Shown in pieces: positions 6,517-15,188 of a DNA stretch of 37,142 nt; the first letter of the stretch is position 1; every line of letters begins with the position of its first letter. A program made the translations under genes and the position numbers. The stretch is from the IMG/VR virus record IMGVR_UViG_3300045972_000081, positions 1 to 37,142 of that record, one strand, 5' to 3'. This DNA is from a virus. Below the pieces are notes generated by a model, which worked only from the letters and a program-made list of their open reading frames with translations, did no database searches and was not told where the DNA came from.

Positions 6517-6821
6517 TTATTTTTTTTGATACTCAACGCCCCTTTGTCAAATACCTCTTTATATTTTAGATTTTTTACACGATCAAAATGTTTTTTCTTT
6601 GATGTCGGATTTTGATTCAACTCTTTATTGAATCCGTCTTGAATCTTCGCGAACAAATCGTCAGTCATTTTTTCATCAAGTCGAGCAAGACAGTTTGAGC
6701 AAACACACACACGCATTTTCGATCCGTCAGAAAGATCAAACCAAATTTCGGCGTAATTTTCACGCTTCCGATCGGCTGTGTAGATTGTAGCGTCACAAAT
6801 TGGACAAGTGATTTCTTTCAT
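6513..6821 (-). CDS. Zinc-ribbon protein in the tail module
   Basis: A 102-aa protein with two Cys pairs, CPIC (residues 6-9) and CSNC (about residues 41-44), that would bind zinc around a central strand region (YAEIWFDLSDGSKMRVCV). The second half is helical and Lys-rich. It sits between the tail hub and the fibre genes, where zinc ribbons are not usual. It might be a fibre assembly factor or an unrelated cargo gene. No family was recognised. Confidence 0.75.
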   Translation of the reverse strand: MKEITCPICDATIYTADRKRENYAEIWFDLSDGSKMRVCVCSNCLARLDEKMTDDLFAKIQDGFNKELNQNPTSKKKHFDRVKNLKYKEVFDKGALSIKKNK

Positions 6822-6856
6822 GTTTTTATATTATCATTTTTTTATGATCTCCACCA

Positions 6857-8563
6857 CTATGACGGCGACGACGGATTGTTTGCTGTTGCTTGCTCTTGCA
6901 AGTTTCTTTGAATGTCTTCGATTCGATGTGACACTGTCGGCAGTTCAGACGAAACTTCGAGATCGATCAGATCTGGCTTGTATGAAATTTTGATGATGTT
7001 CACGTTAGTCGCGGTCACGTTTGAAATATCATATCCCCATTTGTCTTGACCCCATATGAAATCGCCCCACAAAGAATATGTTTTCTTTGAAAGAAAGTTC
7101 AAAATATTGATAACTTTGCCCGGCTTCAAAAGCTCTATGTCCATTCCTTTGCCGTCTGCGTTGTTGTTGTCGATCACTGTGACTTGCGTTCGAACTTCGG
7201 GCGCGTCGTTGCGATCAATTACGCTTTGACCCATAAGCGACGCTGTGGCGTCCAGTGTGACACGCTGATCAGTCACGAATTCAACACTTCGGCCATATGC
7301 GGCGATCGATGTATTGTTTTTGATTACTTTATACAGTGGCACGCCGTTGACCTCGCCACCTGTGACGTAGACGACATTTTTCACGTTTTCGATTCGCTTG
7401 TTTGGCGTGATTTTTGAAATGTCTTTTTTGACGTACAAAGTATAGTCTGGCGTCGTCGGGAAAGCATGAAAATGAAGCACGTTTGATTCGTCAAGATACC
7501 AATACCAACCTTCGGGCGAAAGTTCAAGCACCTTCTTGATCGCGTCGAGAATTGTCGTCGTGTTGAAAGTATATGAAACGCTTGTGCCTGTCAGATCAAT
7601 CGACGGCCCTGTGTAGCTGACTTTTGCGCCTGCTCCAACGACTGCGCGATATTTGTCGATCAGATCTTTCAAAATGTTGCTCGGATCTTTCGAAAGGTAT
7701 TTCAATTTTGTCGATCCGATTCGGGTGTACGAATCTTGCTCAAAAAATTCTATTTCTTCGATTCCGATTCCTGCGTCGCCGTTGTTCAGCGTCACATTGA
7801 TTCTCCAATATTTGAAAGACAATTCATTTTCGACAACAAATTCACGTTTCAACCACGCACCGCCCCAACTTGTTTGATTTGTTTGAGTGTCGACAACTGT
7901 CCATGCACTGCCGTCGTTTGATCCTTGCAATGTGAAATTTCTCGGCCCCTGCGTGTCGTTGTTTGCGATGATCGAATATTTTCGGATCTTTTTTGCAACT
8001 GTGCCAAAATATAGTTGAATCCAACCAGTATTTGTCAAATTTGAATACCAGCAAGAAGTTCCGCCGGAAACTATTCCGTCGAACGCTTTCCATGCAGGAT
8101 ATGAAGCATATTCACTCGAAGCAAGCGCAATGAAAGGCGACGGCAAAGAATTCGACGTCATATTTGACGGCGACACTTTTGTATATGTTGCGAGATAGTT
8201 CGGAAAATTTATGCCTGCGCCGTTGTCAATCAATTCAGTGCGCGCAAGCTCTTGCACATATCCGAGAACGCTCACTTGAATCAATTCTTTGTCGGCGTCA
8301 AGTGCGGGCGTATATCCCGAAATGAATCCATTGAAAATGACAGATCCGTCGTGATTGTCGTCGAACGCTCGCACGATCACTTGATTCATGAAAGCGACGT
8401 CGTCAGATTCTCCGAATGCGTCAGCGTTTCGAGCAAGATTGACATTGAGTTCAGCAAGTCCGCCATTGACGGCCGAGCTGAAAGACGGCTCACTCGCAAC
8501 GTCTGACCACGTCGTGATATAAACTCCCGCGCTTGTGAATATGTCGTATTTGAATCTTTTCAT
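6857..8563 (-). CDS. Tail hub / baseplate protein with inserted F5/8C-like domain
   Basis: A 568-aa protein. Residues 1-115 (MKRFKYDIFTSAGVYITTWS) and residues about 280-540 look like the split halves of a siphovirus tail-hub protein that follows Dit. Between them, residues about 134-276 resemble an F5/8 type C (discoidin) carbohydrate-binding module: SEYASYPAWKAFDGIVSGGT, GWIQLYFG, KIRKYSIIANN, NFTLQGSNDGSAWTVVDTQT and FKYWRINV in the family's usual order. Such a module would let the tail tip bind cell-surface glycan. The C-terminus ends in a short helical segment. It directly follows the Dit gene. Confidence 0.8.
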   Translation of the reverse strand: MKRFKYDIFTSAGVYITTWSDVASEPSFSSAVNGGLAELNVNLARNADAFGESDDVAFMNQVIVRAFDDNHDGSVIFNGFISGYTPALDADKELIQVSVLGYVQELARTELIDNGAGINFPNYLATYTKVSPSNMTSNSLPSPFIALASSEYASYPAWKAFDGIVSGGTSCWYSNLTNTGWIQLYFGTVAKKIRKYSIIANNDTQGPRNFTLQGSNDGSAWTVVDTQTNQTSWGGAWLKREFVVENELSFKYWRINVTLNNGDAGIGIEEIEFFEQDSYTRIGSTKLKYLSKDPSNILKDLIDKYRAVVGAGAKVSYTGPSIDLTGTSVSYTFNTTTILDAIKKVLELSPEGWYWYLDESNVLHFHAFPTTPDYTLYVKKDISKITPNKRIENVKNVVYVTGGEVNGVPLYKVIKNNTSIAAYGRSVEFVTDQRVTLDATASLMGQSVIDRNDAPEVRTQVTVIDNNNADGKGMDIELLKPGKVINILNFLSKKTYSLWGDFIWGQDKWGYDISNVTATNVNIIKISYKPDLIDLEVSSELPTVSHRIEDIQRNLQEQATANNPSSPS

Positions 8564-8565
8564 GA

Positions 8566-9333
8566 TTATAGATATTTCTTTTTATATGAAAACGCGACGT
8601 CAACATTTCGAGCCGAAAATGTGTCGCTATATTGCCAGTTGATCGTTCCGACTTCCCACTCGGGCATCATTCCCAAGTATTGAATTTGAACGCCGTTTTT
8701 TGTCACGATCATCAATTTTGAATTGATCGCGATCACGTCGTTCGCCGCCCAATCACTGCGATCAAGCTGAATATAGTCGCCAGTATCAGAATTCGTCAGC
8801 TTGATTTGTTTTGTGCCTGCGCCTGTGAATGTGTGAATTGTGATTGTAATGTCGGGTTGAGCTTTTGCAGATCCACCGACGACAAAAGTGTCAGCATATG
8901 GCGTCACTGTTTTTGCGAGAAATGATTGAGTTGTTGCGACTGAATCTTCGCCGAATGCAGTGTAGCAATCGAAGCGAACTTTTGCAGTTGCCCATTTCCC
9001 CTTTCTCACGATCTCGCCGTCAACGTTTCCGGTGCAAACATATCGTCGAGTGCCCGAAGCGTAGTCAATATCGAGATTTTTTCCGCTTGCTTCCATTTTA
9101 TATTTGAAAGTGTCGAGCCTTGCGTCAAGCAAAACTTCCGAAGAATCGATGATCACGACGTCGACTGAAAATGATCTGATTCCGTAGCCTTTACGCAAAA
9201 GCACGCTGTCATTTGTTCGAGCGATTTTTTGCACGTTGACTTCTTGCTTTGCGACAGTTTCATGCGGATTTTTTTCCACAATATAATTGATTCCGTCGTT
9301 GAGATTCAGTCCGTTGAAAATTATTGTTTGCAT
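8566..9333 (-). CDS. Distal tail protein (Dit)
   Basis: A 255-aa protein between the tape measure and the tail hub, the standard place for Dit in siphoviruses. The N-terminal half (MQTIIFNGLNLNDGINYIVE and on) and the middle KGKWATAKVRFDCYTAFGED fit the beta-rich Dit ring domain; the C-terminal half (about 150-255) looks like a galectin-like beta sandwich (IQLKLT-type strands, WEVGTINWQYSD). Dit hexamers join the tail tube to the baseplate. The call rests mainly on order and size. Confidence 0.78.
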   Translation of the reverse strand: MQTIIFNGLNLNDGINYIVEKNPHETVAKQEVNVQKIARTNDSVLLRKGYGIRSFSVDVVIIDSSEVLLDARLDTFKYKMEASGKNLDIDYASGTRRYVCTGNVDGEIVRKGKWATAKVRFDCYTAFGEDSVATTQSFLAKTVTPYADTFVVGGSAKAQPDITITIHTFTGAGTKQIKLTNSDTGDYIQLDRSDWAANDVIAINSKLMIVTKNGVQIQYLGMMPEWEVGTINWQYSDTFSARNVDVAFSYKKKYL

Positions 9334-9336
9334 ATT

Positions 9337-11154
9337 TTACGCCATACCCCAAGCGGCACGCTCGAGTTTTCGAGAAAGCCGTTGTTCGATTTTATCAACT
9401 AACATATTTATATCTGTGTCATTGTTGAAATGATTGTCGCCGTTGATTTGAATCGTGACAGATCCGCCACCCATTCCCGAGCCACCTGCGGCAGGATTGA
9501 AAGCTTTCGGCACGATCATTTCGCCTTCGTGAATTTGTGCGATCATATCTCGCGGAATGTAATTCGCGCCGACTGCAAAACTCGGAACGTCGCCCATATC
9601 AGCCTCGCCGATCTTTCCCATTTTTATGCCTGGGATCTTGTTTGCTTTATCGATCAATGAATTGATTTTTCTGATAAAATAGTTGACGAGTTCTGACATG
9701 ATTCCCATGAGTGATTTTGCAACGCCTTGAAAAACGTTTTTGATTCCAGTCCATGCGCCCGAAAAGATTGCGCCAACATCGCCCATTGCTTTGCTCCAAT
9801 TTCCTGTGAAAATATCGATTCCAACTTTGAAGACACCAGAAAACACCGCCCATGCAATTTGAAATATGCCGACGATCGCTTGCCATGCGCCTTGAAAGAT
9901 CCATTTGATATTGTCCCAATTATTTCGCCACACTTCCATGACTTTGTCGTTGTCTTCTTTGAGTTTTTTCCAAAGTGGCACAATATATCCGTCATAAAAT
10001 GATTTCATTCCGTTCCACACTGCGAGAAATATGTCACGCATTCCGAGAAAGTTTTCGTTCCATGCTTTTGTGAATGCAAACACGATCACGCCAAGCGCGA
10101 GAATCATGAGTGTGATCGGCGCCATTGCGATGATTGTTGTCACTGCCCATGCGGCGATCGCAACAGTCAAGACGGCGAGCGTAGCGATGAATAGCGCACG
10201 CCTGTTTTCCATATCTGAAAAGAATCCAACGATTGCAGAAAATACGGGTCCGAGATACGTTTGAACGTTTGAAGCGAACGTTTGAATCGCTGTGACGAGA
10301 TTTGTGAAAAATGCGATGATATTTGCTTGATTTGCAGTGATCCATTCGATGAAAGATCCTGCCGATTTTCTCAATATGTCGAAAATTGATCCGTCGCGAA
10401 CTGTGCCTTCGGTATTTATGCCGATAATTTCACGAAGCGCAAAGCCGATGTTGTCTTTCAGTGTCGAATATAGTCCGCTCAATGATTGTGATTGTTTTGC
10501 CATAAGTCCGCCGAATTTTCCGCCCTCTGCGGTCATGAGTTCGAATGCTTTGTTCACTTCGGGAAATCCGACTTTTCCTGCGGTCACTAACTCGCCGACA
10601 CCTGCAACAGACGTCTTCATCACTTTTGCAAGAGTTTCATATATAGGAATTCCGCGCATAGCAAATTGACGAATATCAATCGTCATCGCCTTGCCTTGCG
10701 CTTTCAACGTACCGAAAAGATATGACAAATCGCTCATCGGGATATTCAACCCCGCGGACACATCGCCAAGCATTTTGATTGACTTCATTGATTCGTCGGC
10801 AGTGAATCCGAATGCAAGAAGTTGTTTTGCAGAATTTGCAAGTTCGGGAAATTCGAAAGGCGTTGCGGCGGCGAATGATGAAATGTCTTTGAGTATTGAT
10901 CCGGCTTTTTCGGCAGATCCGAGCATAGTTTCCATTGAAATTCTTGTCTGCTCAAAATCTGCGGCGCCTTTGATTCCGACTGCGGCGAGTGCTGAAAGTC
11001 CTGCGCCTGCGACTGCAAGCCCCTTCATCGCCATTGATCCAACAGACGCAAATTGATCTCCCATTGAAGAAAGGTTTTTTGTGACCCCTGCCATTTTTCC
11101 CGAAAGATTATCTTTCAAGGACAATACAACGTCAAGTTGTGCCTGTTCATTCAT
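9337..11154 (-). CDS. Tape measure protein
   Basis: A 605-aa protein. The N-terminal region carries the tape-measure domain (ADFEQTRISMETMLGSAEKA, FAAATPFEFPELANSAKQLL, MRGIPIYETLAKVMKTSVAG). A hydrophobic stretch around residues 325-370 (LFIATLAVLTVAIAAWAVTT and following) and an amphipathic Trp-rich segment come next; the C-terminus has a Gly-rich stretch and MLVDKIEQRLSRKLERA. It fixes tail length; at about 1.5 angstrom per residue the tail would be near 90 nm. It follows the two tail chaperone ORFs, as expected. Confidence 0.92.
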   Translation of the reverse strand: MNEQAQLDVVLSLKDNLSGKMAGVTKNLSSMGDQFASVGSMAMKGLAVAGAGLSALAAVGIKGAADFEQTRISMETMLGSAEKAGSILKDISSFAAATPFEFPELANSAKQLLAFGFTADESMKSIKMLGDVSAGLNIPMSDLSYLFGTLKAQGKAMTIDIRQFAMRGIPIYETLAKVMKTSVAGVGELVTAGKVGFPEVNKAFELMTAEGGKFGGLMAKQSQSLSGLYSTLKDNIGFALREIIGINTEGTVRDGSIFDILRKSAGSFIEWITANQANIIAFFTNLVTAIQTFASNVQTYLGPVFSAIVGFFSDMENRRALFIATLAVLTVAIAAWAVTTIIAMAPITLMILALGVIVFAFTKAWNENFLGMRDIFLAVWNGMKSFYDGYIVPLWKKLKEDNDKVMEVWRNNWDNIKWIFQGAWQAIVGIFQIAWAVFSGVFKVGIDIFTGNWSKAMGDVGAIFSGAWTGIKNVFQGVAKSLMGIMSELVNYFIRKINSLIDKANKIPGIKMGKIGEADMGDVPSFAVGANYIPRDMIAQIHEGEMIVPKAFNPAAGGSGMGGGSVTIQINGDNHFNNDTDINMLVDKIEQRLSRKLERAAWGMA

Positions 11155-11165
11155 GACTTTGTTGA

Positions 11166-11351
11166 TTATTTGTTATTTTTTGCCTCGCGATATTTGTTTT
11201 CTGCTTGCATGCAGATCAACACTTCTTCAACAAAAAAATCTGGCTGTTGCATGAATGTGTAATAATCCCACCCCATTTTTTTGCACACTATGAATCGAAG
11301 GTACTCTTGCGGAACTGCTTCACCTTGATCGGGATATAGCAGAATCCGCAA
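11166..11351 (-). CDS. Tail assembly chaperone T part (expressed by -1 frameshift)
   Basis: An ORF with no ATG; its first possible start is TTG (RILLYPDQGEAVPQEYLRFI follows). It lies in the -1 frame relative to the upstream chaperone gene, whose last codons are a run of ten A. Slipping back one base on that run gives KKK-ITTKQL and continues into this ORF, making a 193-aa fusion from 11746 to 11166. This is the classical G/GT arrangement found before tape measure genes, in which the T part contacts the tail tube subunits. Confidence 0.85.
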   Translation of the reverse strand: MRILLYPDQGEAVPQEYLRFIVCKKMGWDYYTFMQQPDFFVEEVLICMQAENKYREAKNNK

Positions 11352-11365
11352 GAGTTGTTTCGTTG

Positions 11366-11746
11366 TTATTTTTTTTTTGAAGGTGTTGCGAATGCTTCGC
11401 CGAGTGCGATCGCGTCGTATTCATCAAGAAAATTTCTGATATTTTCGACAGTCGCTTCATATTCCTTGCCTTCTTCATCGATCAATTTCTTGATCGCGAA
11501 TTCAAGTCTTTTCTGATTTCCGTCAACCATATCATTGATTGACAGTTCGACGTCTTTCATGAGATCTTCTTGATTCAATTTTTTGTTGTGAACTGCGATC
11601 GCTTGTTCGCCAGTGAATTTCACACCTTTCATTGTTGCCTTTTTGATTTCGTCAAGTTCGAAGTTTGTGAAATAGGTCACGATTTCGATTTTCTTGCCAG
11701 ACGGCAGATCAATGATTTTTGTTGGTCTTTTGTATTCCCCTTCCAT
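11366..11746 (-). CDS. Tail assembly chaperone G
   Basis: A 126-aa acidic protein (MEGEYKRPTKIIDLPSGKKI, then ELDEIKKATMKGVKFTGEQA) located between the major tail protein and the tape measure, the fixed place of gpG-type chaperones. It ends TPSKKK followed by TAA. The three Lys codons plus the preceding base form an A10 run at 11369-11378, the slip site for making the GT fusion. The chaperone coats the tape measure during tail assembly. Confidence 0.87.
   Translation of the reverse strand: MEGEYKRPTKIIDLPSGKKIEIVTYFTNFELDEIKKATMKGVKFTGEQAIAVHNKKLNQEDLMKDVELSINDMVDGNQKRLEFAIKKLIDEEGKEYEATVENIRNFLDEYDAIALGEAFATPSKKK
11369..11378 (-). promoter_or_regulatory. A10 slippery tract for -1 frameshift (G/GT)
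   Basis: Ten consecutive A on the minus strand immediately before the TAA stop of the chaperone gene include the A-AAA-AAA slippery heptamer. The -1 frame is open from here to 11166. RNA polymerase slippage on the same run would also give the fusion. Confidence 0.85.
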
Positions 11747-11781
11747 ACGTTTTTTTGTTTATTGAATTATAAAACTTGATA

Positions 11782-12978
11782 CTATAATGCAGTGCCCGCA
11801 GTCTTATTGACGAGCGTGATTTCGATCGCTTTTCCTGCTGTCTGATCATATTCGACAGTGTAGTCAGTTTCATCATAGACGTACTCGCCTTTTTTGATCT
11901 TGTTTTCAAGTTTCTTCGATCGAATGTCATGAAGTTTGATCGTCAAGCTTGCAGAATAGCCCGCTGTTATTTCATCGCCAGTGAAAACGATTGCACAAGC
12001 TTTTTTCGTCAGATCCAAATATGCGCGTTGCTCCTCGGCAGTTTCAAACAATTTTTTCGTTGTGAATTCTCCGTCTGGAACTCCGTTCAACAAGATCGGA
12101 TCAGAACTTCCGCTTGCAATTCTGTTTTCGATTCCTTTGTCGATTGAAAGTTTGATTTCATCGAGTGGGGTTGCAAGTGCGTATGTTGCGGCGTTCGCGA
12201 TTGCGGCAGTGATGTCAGCACCGAAACCAACAAGACAACGACCCATATTGAAAGGACGAAGAACTGCGGGAAATGTTGGCGTTTGACCTTTCAAAGTGAT
12301 CAAAGATCCGACGATTGCTGTTGCATTTGTTGAAGTGCATGTGATTGATTTTTTGTCGCTTGCGATTGTAGCAACAATGATGTCAGTTGCAACTTGTCCA
12401 GTCCACACTTGAATCACGTCGCCGATAACAAGTCCAGTTGCAGGCGCTTGATCATATTGAGTGTCGAATACAACTGCAACCATTCCGATTCCTGTGAGCG
12501 CAGTTTTGAGCGTTCCGGCACTGAATTGATTTCGAGCAACGATGTCGCATTTTGCAGTCAAGTGACCGCTGTCAAATCCGAATTCAATCTTCGAGATCTG
12601 TGCGCCAACGAAACGAGCGACTGAATTGCCTCGCAAAACTTCGATCGTGTAGTATTTTGAATCATCAATTGTGAATGGTGTTGTGTAGCCGATAGTTGCG
12701 TCGCCAGTTGTTGCACCCTTTTTGACACACATATTCAACAAGTGAGCAAGAGTGTCGGGATCTGCAAGCACTGTGAAAGATCCACCATGTGATCGCTCGC
12801 CCTGCAAAACTTTTGCAGAATTCCAATTGATCGCAGAAATCTGTTTGATTCTTTCATTTTTGATCTCGCTTTTGAGATCTTCTTCAATGAACGGCACGAA
12901 TATGTTCGGCACGACGGGGGTCACTGCGTCAACTTGCTTGCCGAATGCAATGTACGCTTTGTCTGATAGGTAGTTCAT
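11782..12978 (-). CDS. Major tail tube protein
   Basis: A 398-aa protein located just before the tail chaperones. It starts MNYLSDKAYIAFGKQVDAVT and contains RSHGGSFTVLADPDTLAHLL, a stretch seen in phage tail tube proteins of the lambda-V/TP901 superfamily. The middle (about residues 180-235) looks like an inserted beta domain with GDVIQVWTG and SITCTSTNATAIVGSLITLK. It is larger than the typical tail protein of about 200-250 aa, consistent with a surface-exposed extra domain. It polymerises around the tape measure. Confidence 0.85.
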   Translation of the reverse strand: MNYLSDKAYIAFGKQVDAVTPVVPNIFVPFIEEDLKSEIKNERIKQISAINWNSAKVLQGERSHGGSFTVLADPDTLAHLLNMCVKKGATTGDATIGYTTPFTIDDSKYYTIEVLRGNSVARFVGAQISKIEFGFDSGHLTAKCDIVARNQFSAGTLKTALTGIGMVAVVFDTQYDQAPATGLVIGDVIQVWTGQVATDIIVATIASDKKSITCTSTNATAIVGSLITLKGQTPTFPAVLRPFNMGRCLVGFGADITAAIANAATYALATPLDEIKLSIDKGIENRIASGSSDPILLNGVPDGEFTTKKLFETAEEQRAYLDLTKKACAIVFTGDEITAGYSASLTIKLHDIRSKKLENKIKKGEYVYDETDYTVEYDQTAGKAIEITLVNKTAGTAL

Positions 12979-12993
12979 AGGTTTTTTTGATTA

Positions 12994-13161
12994 TTATTTT
13001 TTAGCTTTCCCCCGATTGATTATAGTTTTTTCGACTTTTTTTTCTTCGACTTTCACGAAGTTCGGATTGTTGATTTCTTCCGTTTCAATGGTTGCGTTTG
13101 CTTTCACAATTCCGATTTCTGGGATCGTGAGATCAAACCCACTGACATTTTTGTACTTCAT
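12994..13161 (-). CDS. Small tail-module protein of unknown function
   Basis: A 55-aa protein (MKYKNVSGFDLTIPEIGIVK and on, ending NRGKAKK) between the tail terminator-like gene and the tail tube gene. Short proteins with a beta-rich NVSG-x-x-L opening are common next to phage tail or decoration genes. It ends in a Lys-rich tail. The start at 13161 is chosen over an upstream one because the upstream residues are low-complexity. Function unknown. Confidence 0.7.
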   Translation of the reverse strand: MKYKNVSGFDLTIPEIGIVKANATIETEEINNPNFVKVEEKKVEKTIINRGKAKK

Positions 13162-13189
13162 AATTTGATTATATATTATTTTTTTATTA

Positions 13190-13648
13190 TTAGCCACGAG
13201 AAACCAGATCTTTGATTGTGATTGTCAATTCTGCAAATATAAATTCTTCTTGAATCATCGTATATGAGAACTGTGCAGGCACAACGACCATTTGCGAACA
13301 ATTGCCGTCGAGCGAGCTGTCTTTGTCAAACGAATTCAAAGTAATATCGACCACGCCGTCGAGAATGTCTTCGGCTTCTTCTTTCGTTTTTGAAACTCCG
13401 TTGAAATTATGGACGAGAAAAATTGTGAATGTCCATGCTCTTTCGTTTTTGTGAGTGTCGATCATTGATCCTTGACCCTCTTTGTTGAAAATTGTTGCGG
13501 CAGGATATTTCGAGAATTCAACATTGCCGCCCTTTTTCACTTCGGCAAAAAGTGCCGTTTCGCTCGGCAAGCCAGTTTCGACGTCGATCTCTTTGAGCGC
13601 GCTCAATTTGTCGATGATCAATTGTTTGAATTCTGAATATCCTTTCAT
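13190..13648 (-). CDS. Tail terminator-like protein
   Basis: A 152-aa protein between the HK97 gp10-like gene and the tail tube gene, the usual place for the tail terminator that caps the tube. It opens MKGYSEFKQLIIDKLSALKE, a helix typical for the family, and continues as mixed alpha/beta (FSKYPAATIFNKEG, RAWTFTIFLVHNF). No single diagnostic motif is visible; the call relies on synteny and size. Confidence 0.65.
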   Translation of the reverse strand: MKGYSEFKQLIIDKLSALKEIDVETGLPSETALFAEVKKGGNVEFSKYPAATIFNKEGQGSMIDTHKNERAWTFTIFLVHNFNGVSKTKEEAEDILDGVVDITLNSFDKDSSLDGNCSQMVVVPAQFSYTMIQEEFIFAELTITIKDLVSRG

Positions 13649-13649
13649 A

Positions 13650-14027
13650 TTATTTTGCCATTTTTCTTACGATATTAGTGAGCATTTTTCGCATAATCGT
13701 TTCAATCTTTGCTTTCGAATCGTCATATCCCTCGGACATATACGGACGCGCTTTCATTTTGCGAGTTCCCTGATGAACGTATGTCGCATAGTTTGTGTGA
13801 GGGCTGATCACGACGTGCGGCTCGCCTTTCATTGAAATTCGTGACGACGTGTTGATCGATCTCATGAGTAAACCTGTGTCAATCGGCGTGTGCTTCTTCG
13901 CGTTGCCTTCGACAATATATCCGGCTTTTGTGAATGCGTCGTATGCCTCTTGCTTCAATTCGCTTGATAAACTTCCCCATGCTTTTGCAAGTTTATCAAG
14001 TCCGCTGATTTTTATTGAAATGTCCAT
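13650..14027 (-). CDS. HK97 gp10-like head-tail protein
   Basis: A 125-aa protein. GYIVEGNAKKHTPIDTGLLM, with the T-P-x-D-T-G-x-L-x-x-S motif, then YATYVHQGTRKMKARPYM is the signature of the HK97 gp10-like family of neck or tail-completion proteins. The start at 14027 (MDISIKISGLDKLAKAWG) is preferred because it follows the stop of the previous gene; an alternative start at 14048 adds seven residues. Confidence 0.87.
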   Translation of the reverse strand: MDISIKISGLDKLAKAWGSLSSELKQEAYDAFTKAGYIVEGNAKKHTPIDTGLLMRSINTSSRISMKGEPHVVISPHTNYATYVHQGTRKMKARPYMSEGYDDSKAKIETIMRKMLTNIVRKMAK

Positions 14028-14031
14028 GTTT

Positions 14032-14337
14032 CTATTTTGCCCGAACAACGATCACTTCTTTGTGCGGGAATGATCCGTAGTCGAAATCGTTTATTGATTG
14101 CACTGAATATTCGACGCCCTCGATGATCACATCGTCAGATTCCTTGATGTCAATTCTTTCACAAAACATTTTCGACGCTTGCATAAATGATCCTTGTCCA
14201 AGCAGTTCAGAATCTTTCAGTGGTTGCAGAAAACATCGTTGATCTGTCAAAAATTCCACGCTTTCAGTGTGATTCGTGCCTGCAACTGATTGCAAGCGTT
14301 TTGTTGAAAATGCTTTTTTTGGTAGTGTGCTAAACAT
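14032..14337 (-). CDS. Head closure / stopper-like protein
   Basis: A 101-aa protein between the connector gp6-like gene and the HK97 gp10-like gene, where the head closure protein is normally encoded. It is beta-rich (ESDDVIIEGVEYSVQSINDF, EVIVVRAK), consistent with the small barrel of that family. It overlaps the upstream gene by 8 bp. The call is from synteny and size. Confidence 0.68.
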   Translation of the reverse strand: MFSTLPKKAFSTKRLQSVAGTNHTESVEFLTDQRCFLQPLKDSELLGQGSFMQASKMFCERIDIKESDDVIIEGVEYSVQSINDFDYGSFPHKEVIVVRAK

Positions 14338-14905
14338 CGATTTTTGTATAAGTGTCTAAAATTTCAATCGCCTTGTCATAGTCTGTTTTGTTTTCGAGTT
14401 TGTATGTGATTTGATAGTCGCCGACTTTTTCAGATTGTACTTTTCCGCTAGTGTTTTTTGAATAATTCACGACGCCCGAAGCGAGAACAGTCGCAACAAA
14501 TTTGATCGGCGCAGGAACGTTTTCGGAATAACCCCACTTCGCTGATATTCTAACATTTTTTTCGCCTTTCGTCCACAATTGAAAAACTGAATCTTTGAAC
14601 TTTATGCTTCGGATCGGTTTTTTATTGTACGGCATGGTCACATAGTCGCTTGAAGCGAGAATCTGCCCGTCAACCTCGATTTCAGTGATCTCGACACATT
14701 CGTCGATGTATAGAACTTTCGAGCAGTTGCCGTCAAAATAGCGATCACTGGCGCTTTCGTCAGAAACGAAACTTCGACCTGTGTATTTGTCGATATATTC
14801 CTCCATTGCCAAGATCCATTCGTTGACTTGCGTTTTGAACGCTTCATCGATTGTGATCAGCAAATAGTTTTCAATTTGTTCGGCTGTTGTGTATCGTGGG
14901 ATCAT
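14330..14905 (-). CDS. Head-tail connector (gp6/adaptor-like)
   Basis: A 191-aa protein. IPRYTTAEQIENYLLITIDE, EEYIDKYTGRSF and the later RYFDGNCSKVLYIDECVEIT fit the phage head-tail connector adaptor family, whose ring attaches under the portal. Its C-terminal helix (TDYDKAIEILDTYTKIDV) is also typical. It opens the connector block after the capsid and fibre genes. The start is the only good ATG and follows an A-rich leader. Confidence 0.78.
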   Translation of the reverse strand: MIPRYTTAEQIENYLLITIDEAFKTQVNEWILAMEEYIDKYTGRSFVSDESASDRYFDGNCSKVLYIDECVEITEIEVDGQILASSDYVTMPYNKKPIRSIKFKDSVFQLWTKGEKNVRISAKWGYSENVPAPIKFVATVLASGVVNYSKNTSGKVQSEKVGDYQITYKLENKTDYDKAIEILDTYTKIDV

Positions 14906-14909
14906 ATTT

Positions 14910-15140
14910 TTATGTGATTATTTTATCTTTTTTATTATAAGGATCATCGCTCGCCAAAGTTTTGCCGTCTGTCTTCGTATACGGATTTTTTTTCGTATAC
15001 GGATCTTGCTTCGCGAACATGTTTTCGAACTTATTCGCGAACGGCTTCAATGCACCCGAAAAAATCAATGCAATTCGTTTGAATATCTTTGTTGAGCCTG
15101 CGCCATATTTTGATGATCCGTAAAAATTTGATCCAAACAT
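14910..15140 (-). CDS. Small basic protein with DPYxKK repeats
   Basis: A 76-aa basic protein. The N-terminus is Gly/Ser/Tyr-rich (MFGSNFYGSSKYGAGSTKIF), a hydrophobic segment follows, and the C-terminus has three near-repeats of D/N-P-Y-T/N-K (DPYTKKNPYTKTDG, later DDPYNKK). It lies between the 521-aa protein and the connector. Function unknown; codon use matches the neighbours. Confidence 0.65.
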   Translation of the reverse strand: MFGSNFYGSSKYGAGSTKIFKRIALIFSGALKPFANKFENMFAKQDPYTKKNPYTKTDGKTLASDDPYNKKDKIIT

Positions 15141-15150
15141 ATTTTTTCAG

Positions 15151-15180
15151 CGATCCGCCCTCGGGTGAAAGGGCAGATCG
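15151..15180 (-). other. Intergenic hairpin
   Basis: Arms 15151-15161 and 15170-15180 pair over 11 positions with an 8-nt loop. On the minus strand the single non-Watson-Crick position is a G-U pair, on the plus strand it is a C-A mismatch, so the sense (minus) RNA is the better structure. The plus strand has GTTTTTCGTTT after it. It lies between the 521-aa gene and the 76-aa gene. Confidence 0.6.
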
Positions 15181-15188
15181 TTTTTCGT

